Source: Bartonella sp. CM31XJBT (GTDB lineage Bacteria > Pseudomonadota > Alphaproteobacteria > Rhizobiales > Rhizobiaceae). From it: 64,000 nt of DNA. The stretch lies in assembly GCF_028618555.1 (NCBI RefSeq), contig NZ_JAQITD010000003.1:62001-126000 (forward strand). Reading direction: 5' to 3'. Below, in pieces: positions 1-7,883 of this stretch. A program made the translations under genes and the position numbers. The notes beneath the pieces were generated by a model. It saw only the letters and a program-made list of their open reading frames with translations, had not been told where the DNA came from and did no database searches. Numbering within the stretch: the first letter of the stretch is position 1; every line of letters starts with the position of its first letter.

Positions 1-120
1 TTAAACATCAATAAATTTGAAGTGAGAAAGTCTTCCGATATTGAGGACTCTCTTCAAATTGAAAAAAAATGAATTATGATGATAAATCAATTTATTATCT
101 ACGAAAAGAAACATATGAAA
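1..120 (-). repeat. Family A repeat, outer part, reverse orientation
   Basis: Carries the outer end of the dispersed family A repeat: a 'tttgaagtgagaaagtc' stretch, a 'gaggactctcttcaaatt' stretch and a 'gataaatcaatttatta' end, matching in order the copies near 12500, 34080 and 50010. It is the upstream side of the integrase-derived repeat and contains no integrase codons. The window edge cuts it. The remaining bases to 257 hold nothing I recognise. Confidence 0.5.
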
Positions 121-257
121 ATGGTCAGCAGTTGAAATCCGCTAAACGAGATTCTAAACTATTTATAAAAGAAGAGGTGGTTAAAGATCTTAATCTTTGA
201 GGATAGGGAGAAATTCAGCATATTTACACATTTGATAAAAAGACCCTTAACAAAACT

Positions 258-824
258 TTATTGGAATCTATTAACGGACTCATAAAGATCATTGATTCGA
301 GAGGTTAGAATGTGATCTCTCCATTTTCCAGAAATCATCAAATAGTCTTTGGCATAGCCCTCTTTTTCAAAATGAAGGCGTTTTAATAAACGTTCGCTTT
401 TTATGTTCTCAGGTCTATAATTTGCCATCACTCTATGTAGATGATAAACATGAAAGATATGGCGTATTAGAGCCGATAAACTCTCAAACATGAGACCTTT
501 GCCTTGTTGTTTTTCATCAAGAGAAAAACCAAGATGACAGGCTTGAAAAACACCCCGAACCACATTTGTAAAATTCACAACACCGATGACTGTGTTTTCA
601 TTTTTTAATCGTACAGCATATCGATATGCTTGTCCCTGTGCACTTTCACAAGCAAATGCATTGGCTCGTGTTTCCCAAGCTGTTAGGGTATGGTAATCGT
701 CAGATCTAACAGGTTCAAAAGGATGCAGATGATTCGCATTACGGAGGTAATAAGAAGACAGTTCAGCTGCATCTTCTAAACCGATCAATGTAGAAATTGT
801 TTGCTTTGTTTTAATTGCCATCAT
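258..824 (-). CDS. rimJ: RimJ-like GNAT N-acetyltransferase
   Basis: A 188-residue GCN5-related N-acetyltransferase, close in length to RimJ/RimL enzymes that acetylate N-terminal residues of ribosomal proteins using acetyl-CoA. The acetyl-CoA pyrophosphate loop is visible as 'LDEKQQGKGLMFESL' around residues 102-116, and the late motif 'NIKSERLLKRLHFEKEGYAK' near 140-159 is typical of the RimJ branch (an Asn-x-x-Ser helix followed by G-F/Y). The start is placed at the first of two adjacent ATG codons, 5 nt behind a strong AGGAGG; the second ATG is equally possible. It is monocistronic, with family A repeats on both sides. The true substrate is not shown by the sequence and may be another small molecule or peptide. 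Confidence 0.8.
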   Translation of the reverse strand: MMAIKTKQTISTLIGLEDAAELSSYYLRNANHLHPFEPVRSDDYHTLTAWETRANAFACESAQGQAYRYAVRLKNENTVIGVVNFTNVVRGVFQACHLGFSLDEKQQGKGLMFESLSALIRHIFHVYHLHRVMANYRPENIKSERLLKRLHFEKEGYAKDYLMISGKWRDHILTSRINDLYESVNRFQ

Positions 825-854
825 TTTCTCCTCCTAAACAATATTACAATAACA

Positions 855-1112
855 CGTTGATTTATCTTAACAAATCATCATTTTTAAACTCAAATCATAA
901 TGTCGAATACAGTAAGCTTTCCTCATCACAACACTTCTTACGTTAGCATCAATGAGGATCATTTGCTTTTCCATCATAAGCGGAGGTGGTATGTTTAAAG
1001 CATAAGGTAAAGACAAGGGAATATTTCTTATGAATGCTCTCAAGTTCCAAGGGGCGCTGTAGCAACATTGGGGACTGGCAAAGTATGCAATGGAACTGGC
1101 ATACTTCCATAT
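855..1112 (+). repeat. Family A repeat, degenerate copy
   Basis: Begins with 'acacgttgatttat' and keeps the order seen in other copies: 'tcaatgaggatcatttgc', 'cataagcggaggtggt', then 'cttatgaatgctctcaag' and 'gcaacattggggactggcaa', which are decayed first codons of the integrase. It runs straight into the uup gene fragment. It is forward oriented and not translatable. Confidence 0.55.
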
Positions 1113-1114
1113 AC

Positions 1115-1335
1115 GAAATTTTGAAAAAACTCACGGCAAAGATAGTTTTGTTTCTTTGCCTTGTAAGCTCAGAGCATGCTTGTTTTGCGCTATCATATCA
1201 CTGTCCCCCCGTATACAAATCCCAATGACCATCACCTTGAGGTGCTATATGTTACAGTGCGATCTAAAAAGTCTCTGCCATAACTCGTCAACAACACTGT
1301 TCGCGCAAAATCAGCCATAAGATCTTGTAACAAAT
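1115..1335 (-). pseudogene. Decayed duplicate of an internal uup segment
   Basis: About 220 bp align in the same orientation with positions about 1713-1935 of the adjacent uup gene. Shared blocks include 'gagcatgct.gttttgcgc', 'atcatatcactgt', 'caatgaccatcaccttgagg' and 'gatctaaaaagtctctg'. The segment encodes roughly residues 440-514 of Uup (the end of NBD2 and the linker). The copy has indels and no open frame. It lies on the downstream side of uup, 59 bp beyond its stop codon. Confidence 0.8.
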
Positions 1336-1393
1336 CAAAGAAAAGCGATGATGCAATACGAATTAAAATGCTTAGATATTAATATCTAAAACA

Positions 1394-3256
1394 TTACCGT
1401 GAACACGCTTCCATTTCTTCGCGTAAAATTTCAAGCTCTAACCATTCTTCTTCTTTTTGTGTGCAAGTATTTTTCTTTTTTTCCAACGTTGTTGATAAAC
1501 GCTCAAAACGCTCTTTATCACTGCGATAGAGAGCTGGATCAGAGAGTTCTTGCTCAATTTTTTTGATTTCGTCCTGCAAAACAGCAATTTCTTCAGGCAA
1601 TTTTTCCAATGCATAAACCTGCTTATAAGACAATTTACTTCGTGTTTTTTTCTCCCGCCCTATCAAGCCATGATCTGTTGATGTGTCCTGCTTTGAAAGC
1701 TCTCCCGCATGAGATTTTGAAGGTGCTTTACGCTGCGATAATTCTGTTTTTTTGCGTTGTAAACGAAGAGCATGCTGGTTTTGCGCCATCATATCACTGT
1801 AGCCGCCCGCATACAAAACCCAATGACCATCACCTTGAGGTGCCAACATATGCGTTACAGTACGATCTAAAAAGTCTCTGTCATGGCTGACCAACAATAC
1901 AGTTCCCGCAAAATCAGCAATAAATTCTTGCAACAAATCCAAAGTTTCCATATCCAAATCATTGGTCGGTTCATCAAGAATCAAAAAATTTGCAGGACGA
2001 GAAAGAAGTCGTGCAAGCATGAGGCGTGCTCTTTCTCCCCCGGAAAATTCTTTAAGGGGAGTGCGTGCTTGTTCCGGTGAAAATAAAAAGTCTTTCATAT
2101 AAGAAACCACATGCCGCTCCAGCCCATTGATCACAAGAGTATCACCTCTTCCTCCCGTTAAATAATGCGCTAAAGTTTCTTCTTCATTTAAAATACGTTG
2201 CTGATCAAGCAATGCCATAGAGAGGTTATAGCCATGCCTCACCGTTCCACTATCCACGGCTTCTTGCCCAATTAATGCAGAAAGGAGCGTTGTCTTTCCG
2301 ATTCCATTGGGTCCCACCAACCCGATTCGATCACCCCGCTGAATGCGCAAAGAGAAATCTTTCACAATAATGCGATCACCATAGGATTTTGAAATTTTCT
2401 TTGCTTCAAGCACCAATTGCCCAGAATCATGACTTTTTGCTGCTGTCAAAAGTGCATTTCCCGGCTGCCCTTTATAGGTTTGATGACGCTGTCTTAAGTC
2501 TTTTAATTCGCCTAAGCGCCGTACATTACGCTTACGCCGTGCGCTCACGCCATAACGCAACCATTGCTCTTCACGAGCAATTTGGCGCCCCAATTTATGC
2601 TGTTCGATGGCTTCTTCTTCCAGTGCTTTATCACGCCAATTTTCAAACTCAGAAAAACGCTTTTCCAGTCTTTTGGTTGTGCCACGATCAAGCCATACCG
2701 TTGACCGCGTAACATTTTCTAAAAATCGCCGATCATGGGAAATCACCACAATCGCTGAACGCAAAGAAGCCAAAACAGCTTCCAGCCATTCAATGGTTGG
2801 TAAATCAAGATGATTGGTTGGTTCATCTAAGAACAAAATATCGGGTTTTGCAGCAATGGCCCGTAACAGTGAAACACGCCGCTTTTCGCCTCCCGAAAGC
2901 GTTTCCAATTTTTCCGCCCCAGAAAACCCTAAATTTGTGCGAAGCGTATTGATCCACTGGACATCAGATGTATCGTCCAGCCCCGCTTCCATATAAGCAT
3001 TAATATCTTCAAATCCTGAACAATCCGGATTTTGTGAGACATAACGGAGCGTTACTCGCGGGTGGCGAAAAATTTCGCCACCATGAGGTTCTAATATTCC
3101 TGCGGCAATTTTTAATAGGGTCGATTTTCCACAACCATTACGGCCGACCAGCGCAATACGCGCCCCCTGCTCAACCGATAAACAAGCTTGATTGAGCAAA
3201 GGCGTTTTTCCAAAATTTAAGAAAATGCGGTCAAGCCGCAGAAGCGGCACCGCCAT
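1394..3256 (-). CDS. uup: ABC-F ATPase, Uup-like
   Basis: A soluble tandem ATPase of the ABC-F class, about 620 residues, with no membrane segments. Uup-type members act on ribosomes or on branched DNA rather than in transport. NBD1 has Walker A 'GRNGCGKST' (38-46), signature 'LSGGEKRR' and Walker B 'LFLDEPTNHLD'. NBD2 has 'GPNGIGKTT', 'FSGGERAR' and 'LILDEPTNDLD'. The last 100 residues are charged and coiled-coil-like, as in the Uup C-terminal DNA-binding domain. I start it at the ATG at 3256, which overlaps the stop of the upstream lipoprotein gene as TAATG. A TTG 21 bases upstream is possible but lies inside that gene. The overlap implies translational coupling. Confidence 0.9.
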   Translation of the reverse strand: MAVPLLRLDRIFLNFGKTPLLNQACLSVEQGARIALVGRNGCGKSTLLKIAAGILEPHGGEIFRHPRVTLRYVSQNPDCSGFEDINAYMEAGLDDTSDVQWINTLRTNLGFSGAEKLETLSGGEKRRVSLLRAIAAKPDILFLDEPTNHLDLPTIEWLEAVLASLRSAIVVISHDRRFLENVTRSTVWLDRGTTKRLEKRFSEFENWRDKALEEEAIEQHKLGRQIAREEQWLRYGVSARRKRNVRRLGELKDLRQRHQTYKGQPGNALLTAAKSHDSGQLVLEAKKISKSYGDRIIVKDFSLRIQRGDRIGLVGPNGIGKTTLLSALIGQEAVDSGTVRHGYNLSMALLDQQRILNEEETLAHYLTGGRGDTLVINGLERHVVSYMKDFLFSPEQARTPLKEFSGGERARLMLARLLSRPANFLILDEPTNDLDMETLDLLQEFIADFAGTVLLVSHDRDFLDRTVTHMLAPQGDGHWVLYAGGYSDMMAQNQHALRLQRKKTELSQRKAPSKSHAGELSKQDTSTDHGLIGREKKTRSKLSYKQVYALEKLPEEIAVLQDEIKKIEQELSDPALYRSDKERFERLSTTLEKKKNTCTQKEEEWLELEILREEMEACSR

Positions 3257-3642
3257 TAACGAACGCGGCGCGGACAAGGTGCTTTATACATCACCCCTCT
3301 TGCATCACGGTAAGCACATAATTGTCGTACAGGAACTCTCTGTCCACAAGGTGCTTGGTAAACATGCCCTCTACGACCACGATACGTGCACAATTGTGAT
3401 ACCTGTCTTTGTTGTTTTCTTTGATTTGCAGCTGCACCTGTTACTGTTCCAGCCAAAGCACCAAATGCTGCACCGGTCAGTGCTGCTCCAGGCGTACTTC
3501 CAGCAATAGCAGTTCCAGCCAAAGCACCGATTGCTGCTCCTCCTACGCCGTAACGTGCAACGCGTTCATCGTTTGTAGTACAAGCGACTGAACTGAAACC
3601 AATGGCTGAAACAACGGCCACTTTAAAAATTGATTTTAACAT
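3256..3642 (-). CDS. Glycine-zipper lipoprotein (17 kDa antigen-like)
   Basis: A 128-residue predicted lipoprotein. The signal peptide ends in a lipobox 'SVAC' with Cys21, so it should be lipidated and placed in the envelope. Residues about 28-76 are a glycine/alanine zipper of the type found in rickettsial 17 kDa antigen and related outer membrane lipoproteins. The C-terminus is a tandem duplication of a short Cys motif: 'QLCTYRGRRGHVYQAPC' followed by 'QLCAYRDARGVMYKAPC'. The start is the ATG preceded by AGAAGGAAAGG; an upstream TTG/ATG extension would spoil the signal peptide. Its stop overlaps the uup start. The function is unknown beyond envelope localisation. Confidence 0.8.
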   Translation of the reverse strand: MLKSIFKVAVVSAIGFSSVACTTNDERVARYGVGGAAIGALAGTAIAGSTPGAALTGAAFGALAGTVTGAAANQRKQQRQVSQLCTYRGRRGHVYQAPCGQRVPVRQLCAYRDARGVMYKAPCPRRVR

Positions 3643-3742
3643 ATCAAAACCTTTCCTTCTCAAGATCAATACATATATCGTTTATGTCGGCACTTCATCA
3701 CTAGGCCCCCCCCTGCCTTATTCAAAATATATTGGAAGAGCT

Positions 3743-4378
3743 TTATGGAATAGGTACAGACACTAACAATATAGCTTTTCCAGAACCTAAATGGCAAGAA
3801 AAGGTTCCACAAATACGGTTAGAAAGTGTTAAAGAAGAGCCAAATGACACATTTTTGTCACAAATTGGCCATTTTACCCCTTTAAGAGTTAAACCTTTTA
3901 AATCAGAAAAACCGATAATACTAAACAAACATCCCTTAGGCAAATCATACGAACAAGGTTTTGACAAAACCGGCCAACCTTCTTCCAAACCGCTTGTCAA
4001 CAACACTGAAATACCCCTTTCAGCCATCATCAACGCTTGCGTTATATGAGAAAGGCTGTGATCACTTCGCTCCCCTCCCAAAGCACCGCACAAAATAAGC
4101 TTTTTAGCGCCATTTTGCAGCGCTCTTTCACATGCCAGAGCACTATCTGTCATATCTTTATCAGAGGGAAAAACTTCACGCGGAACATGACTATATTGAC
4201 GTATTAAATTCTCATCTGATGAATCAAAATCCCCTAACCACAACTCAGGCGTCGCATTAAGCGCTGCCGCATGACGCATACCACCATCAGCAGCAATTAC
4301 CCGACTGTTTTGAATTTGATTAAGCAAACGATCAGTGATATGAACATCCCCATTTAATAATATCGTAAATGTTGTCAT
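3743..4378 (-). CDS. thiN: Thiamine pyrophosphokinase
   Basis: A 211-residue thiamine diphosphokinase, the enzyme that transfers pyrophosphate from ATP to thiamine to make TPP. Family hallmarks are the N-terminal 'VIAADGGMRHA', the metal-binding 'WLGDFDSS', the 'FPSDKDMTDSALA' motif with the conserved Asp-x-Thr-Asp, and 'GALGGERSDHSLSH'. The length is normal for the bacterial enzyme. No TPP riboswitch motif is seen in the 140 bp upstream. It stands alone between the lipoprotein gene and the divergent M48 gene. Confidence 0.9.
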   Translation of the reverse strand: MTTFTILLNGDVHITDRLLNQIQNSRVIAADGGMRHAAALNATPELWLGDFDSSDENLIRQYSHVPREVFPSDKDMTDSALACERALQNGAKKLILCGALGGERSDHSLSHITQALMMAERGISVLLTSGLEEGWPVLSKPCSYDLPKGCLFSIIGFSDLKGLTLKGVKWPICDKNVSFGSSLTLSNRICGTFSCHLGSGKAILLVSVPIP

Positions 4379-4525
4379 GCCATACTTTGCCTTTCACAAA
4401 ATTTTCTTTACAGTGCATCTTTTTATAAGTGAGAGTCATTTTTTATAAACAAAAAGCATGATATAGCCAAACGAATCCTTATCTCTAATGCCTTTCTTAA
4501 AGAAACATACGATACAAAGATACAA

Positions 4526-6091
4526 ATGCAATTTGCCAAATTACTCCGCAGAAATAATGTGCACCATGGTCCAACGCACCCCAATTTTCTTTTTCGCTCG
4601 TGCCTGTATAAAGCCACTCTCATAAGTTTAACGTTTCTCCTTTCGGCTTGTCATACACCACTTTCTCAAAATGATAGGCTTTCTTCCACTTCTTCTAAAA
4701 CGATCAAACGTACCAACAACCACAATATCTATGTCACATTAAGCGCTCTGCAACACCCACGTATTCTGCAAATGTATGGTGGCGCTTATCATGATGCAAA
4801 ACTTGAACACCTTTTAGCAAAGATTGTCCGTAAACTGGCAGTTGCATCACATAGTTCTCATCAAAGCTATTCTGTAACAATTTTAAACTCAGAAACTGTC
4901 AATGCCTTTGCGCTCCCCAATGGCTCGATCTACATCACTCGTGGTATGCTGGCATTAGCCAATGATTCTTCAGAAGTTGCAGCCATTTTAGCCCATGAGA
5001 TAGCACATATCAGAGCCAATCATGGCATTTTACGCCTGCAAAAAGAAGCCCAATTAAAGATGACCAATCACATGTCTTCACGTCTTCTTTCTTCTATTGG
5101 CAAAAAACTTCATAACCCTATGCAAAACAAGCAACAACTCGCGCAATTTTCCCGCAATCAAGAGCTGGAAGCTGATTCCCTTGCACTCGAAATGCTCCAA
5201 CAATCAGGATATGATCCATTTGCTTCACCGCGCTTTCTTCAAACAATGGAAGCCTATAGTGCTTTTCGTAATATCTCCGGCACCCAAAATGCCTCTCTAG
5301 ATTTTCTAGCTTCTCACCCAACCACCCCTCAACGCATTCGGCTTGCGATAGAAAAAGCGCGTAAAATCAGTAAAGGGAATAGTACAATATCCGATCATGA
5401 TTCTTTTCTCAAAAGCATTGATGGCATGATTTTTGGAGGAGGCTTTTATACAGGTTTTGTACGAGGCAACCAATTTATTCACCCACAATTGCGCATAACT
5501 TTTTCTGTTCCAAACAATTTTACAATAGAACATTCAGCACACACTGTTTGGGCCAGTGGACCAGATAAAATTGCGATTCGTTTTGACGCTATTCCACATC
5601 CTGCTGAAATATCTGCGAGTGATTATTTGAAAAGCGGCTGGATTCTCGGGCTAGACCAATCATCTATCCGCCCCATCACAATTCAAGGGCTCCCCAATCA
5701 AGAATTTACGCGTCAAGGATTCCAAAGCCAAAGTTTACTTGGAGCACAGGCCTATGCTACCAATGATCAATGGCAATTTGATGTGGTTGCCATTCCATTC
5801 AACAACCACATCTTTCGTTTTTTGACGGCCGCTCCACATAATTCTCGAAATTTTGCAGAGGTTGCCCAAAAAACGCTACAAAGCTTTCATTCTCTTTCAT
5901 CTTCACAGTTAAAAAAATTGCAGCCCTTAAAAATCCGTGTTGTTCGTGTTAAACAAGGAGAAACCGTTGCAAATCTTGCAGATAAAATGCAATACACACC
6001 ATATAAAGAAAAACTCTTTCGCATCCTCAACGCCCTCTCACCAACGCAAACTTTACCCGCAGGTACCAAAGTGAAAATTATTACAGAATAA
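4526..6091 (+). CDS. M48-family metalloprotease lipoprotein, BepA-like
   Basis: A 521-residue zinc metallopeptidase of the M48 family. The active site 'HEIAH' is at residues 157-161 and a downstream 'QELEADSLAL' supplies the third ligand. A hydrophobic segment ends in 'LLSAC' (Cys42), so it is probably a periplasmic lipoprotein. The C-terminal 60 residues ('RVKQGETVANLADKM...LPAGTKVKII') resemble a LysM-like module seen in alphaproteobacterial relatives. The family includes BepA/YfgC, which degrades misfolded outer membrane proteins. The N-terminus before the signal sequence is long (about 20 residues), so a start at the GTG at 4559 is an alternative. It is transcribed divergently from thiN. 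Confidence 0.85.
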   Translation: MQFAKLLRRNNVHHGPTHPNFLFRSCLYKATLISLTFLLSACHTPLSQNDRLSSTSSKTIKRTNNHNIYVTLSALQHPRILQMYGGAYHDAKLEHLLAKIVRKLAVASHSSHQSYSVTILNSETVNAFALPNGSIYITRGMLALANDSSEVAAILAHEIAHIRANHGILRLQKEAQLKMTNHMSSRLLSSIGKKLHNPMQNKQQLAQFSRNQELEADSLALEMLQQSGYDPFASPRFLQTMEAYSAFRNISGTQNASLDFLASHPTTPQRIRLAIEKARKISKGNSTISDHDSFLKSIDGMIFGGGFYTGFVRGNQFIHPQLRITFSVPNNFTIEHSAHTVWASGPDKIAIRFDAIPHPAEISASDYLKSGWILGLDQSSIRPITIQGLPNQEFTRQGFQSQSLLGAQAYATNDQWQFDVVAIPFNNHIFRFLTAAPHNSRNFAEVAQKTLQSFHSLSSSQLKKLQPLKIRVVRVKQGETVANLADKMQYTPYKEKLFRILNALSPTQTLPAGTKVKIITE

Positions 6092-6400
6092 GCCCTTTTT
6101 CTCATCTGCTACAGTTTTAATTCTTTTCTATCTGTATCACGCCCTCCCCCTTAAAGCATATTCGAAAATAAGGAGGAACACTTTAAAATCCAATTTCATC
6201 ATGCCTCTATAGGCCTCCGTGTGATACATATTTTCTCCAACTAACTCTGCCCCCTGTCTTCCTCTGTTTATCAGTAGCGCCCCCAAGGAGGCATATTCCT
6301 AAACAAATATGAACACCCCCTAAAACTGACTTCATCATATTCTCATATGCCCCCACTTAATATATTCTCTTTCCTCCTCCCCCCCAAAGCATTTCACTGC
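6092..6400. other. Intergenic, no recognised element
   Basis: About 310 bases between two convergent genes. The + strand is poor in G with several C runs (for example near 6380). I see no hairpin followed by a T run, no ORF with a ribosome site and no match to the repeat families. Confidence 0.5.
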
Positions 6401-7312
6401 TTATATATCGTAAGCGTCTTCTGAATGAACCGTAAGGAGAGCAGAACGCAATTTTTGCAAAGCCCTAGCTTCAATTTGACGCACGCGCTCTTTCGAGATT
6501 CCTAACTTTTCACCCAAAACTTCGAGAGTCGCCCCCTCTTCATTTAAGCGACGAAAGCGAATAATTTCCAACTCCCGTTCGTTGAGAATTTGCAACGCAT
6601 CGTAAAGCCACTGTGTACGCCGTTGACCATCAATGACTTGCTCAATTAAAGCATCAGGAAGAGGACTATCATCCACCAAAACATCCATCTTAGCAATGGG
6701 ATTATCACTGTTCTCAGAAACAGAAACACTCAAGGAATTATCAGAACTGGAAAAACGAAAATCCATCGTTTCAACATCGCGCACGGAAACGCCAAGCTTT
6801 TCAGCGATTGTGCAAAAAATATCCTGTTTTGACAAAGCACTATCATCTTGTATCAGTTTTGCACGCAAACGCCGAAGATTAAAGAAAAGTGCTTTTTGCG
6901 AAGAACTCGTTCCCCCTCGAACGATTGACCAATTTCGCAAAATATAATCTTGAATAGAAGCGCGTATCCACCACGTTGCATACGTTGAAAAACGCACTTC
7001 CCGATCAGGTTCAAAACGTGCAGCTGCTTCCAATAGTCCCACATACCCTTCTTGGACCAAATCTCCCAATGGCATTTTGAAACGTTTAAAGCGATTAGCA
7101 ATAGCAATCACTAAACGCATATGAGCCGCTGCAATTTGATGCATGGCATCATCATCACGTTTGTCTTTCCACCGCAGAGCCAAATCATGCTCTTTTTGTC
7201 GTTCAAGATAAGGTGCTTGCATAGCAGAACGCATCATATTACGTCCTAAGCTTTTGTCTGCATCGCTATAATTTTTGCTGCTTTTATAAACAGCATTTGA
7301 AAGATTACCCAT
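6401..7312 (-). CDS. rpoH: RNA polymerase sigma-32 factor, RpoH2-type
   Basis: A 303-residue heat-shock sigma factor. Region 2 is intact ('LVQEGYVGLLEAAARFEP', 'FSTYATWWIRASIQDYILRN'). The RpoH-specific box appears as 'QKALFFNLRRLR' near residues 138-149, and region 4 ends with the helix-turn-helix 'EVLGEKLGISKERVRQIE'. The N-terminus ('MRSAMQAPYLERQKEHDLA') looks more like rhizobial RpoH2 than RpoH1, so it may serve oxidative or envelope stress as well as heat; that part is inference. ATG at 7312 sits 5 nt after AAGGGG. A 570-bp non-coding region lies upstream, room for a complex promoter. Confidence 0.9.
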   Translation of the reverse strand: MGNLSNAVYKSSKNYSDADKSLGRNMMRSAMQAPYLERQKEHDLALRWKDKRDDDAMHQIAAAHMRLVIAIANRFKRFKMPLGDLVQEGYVGLLEAAARFEPDREVRFSTYATWWIRASIQDYILRNWSIVRGGTSSSQKALFFNLRRLRAKLIQDDSALSKQDIFCTIAEKLGVSVRDVETMDFRFSSSDNSLSVSVSENSDNPIAKMDVLVDDSPLPDALIEQVIDGQRRTQWLYDALQILNERELEIIRFRRLNEEGATLEVLGEKLGISKERVRQIEARALQKLRSALLTVHSEDAYDI

Positions 7313-7883
7313 AATAACCCCTTGCGATTAAAATTATCAAAATTGATTTGGCAACGACATCATTGTTCTTTGCTTAAAAAGAACGCAAAAGTTGTTAACT
7401 TCTGTACCTACTACTTTAACGTGTAATTTTATAATCGCAATTGTTTTTTTTACTGTCATGGTAAAACTTCTTGTCATAAGACACAATTTCACCTGCAAAA
7501 TGCCTTTACAACATGCCTTTTAGCCTATGAAATATTTGAAAAAACTTTCTCTCCACTTTTCATGACAAAACAGCAAAAAAAATAAAGTGATCACGCAAAA
7601 CAAATGCTGTTTTTTGATAACCAATTCCGTTTCCTTTTAAATTGAAGAATTTATTCATGCTTTCAGCTTTACAATACAACTAATAAGTGTAATTTGCAAA
7701 TATAAAGCATCTAAACTGAATGAAAACTGAATAAAAAAAGAATCATTCAAGTTTTAAAGGCGCAAAGAAACAGCAAAAAATGACAAGAGTGATTGAAGCA
7801 AACGCAACAAACGTGTTAAAGAAAGAGCACCATTATGAAATTGTCGCAAAAAGCTTTTGACCAGTGTCACACTGAGAAAGAAA
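7313..7883. other. Intergenic region between divergent genes
   Basis: Very AT-rich spacer upstream of both rpoH and the helicase-derived gene, so it should hold two divergent promoters, but I cannot place -35/-10 boxes with confidence. No trace of the missing N-terminal helicase codons of the downstream gene could be read here. Confidence 0.4.

Noticed and set aside
69-200. 43-codon open frame (MNYDDKSIYYL...)
   Set aside because: It overlaps the end of a family A repeat, has no ribosome site, and its first codons are repeat sequence shared with copies that are not open.
258-824. Acetyltransferase as an MccE-like microcin C immunity enzyme
   Set aside because: It is 18 kb from the ThiF/MFS pair and looks like ordinary RimJ; a link is not supported.
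4379-4525. TPP riboswitch upstream of thiN
   Set aside because: The conserved CTGAGA and ACCTGA-type segments are not present on the minus strand of this interval.
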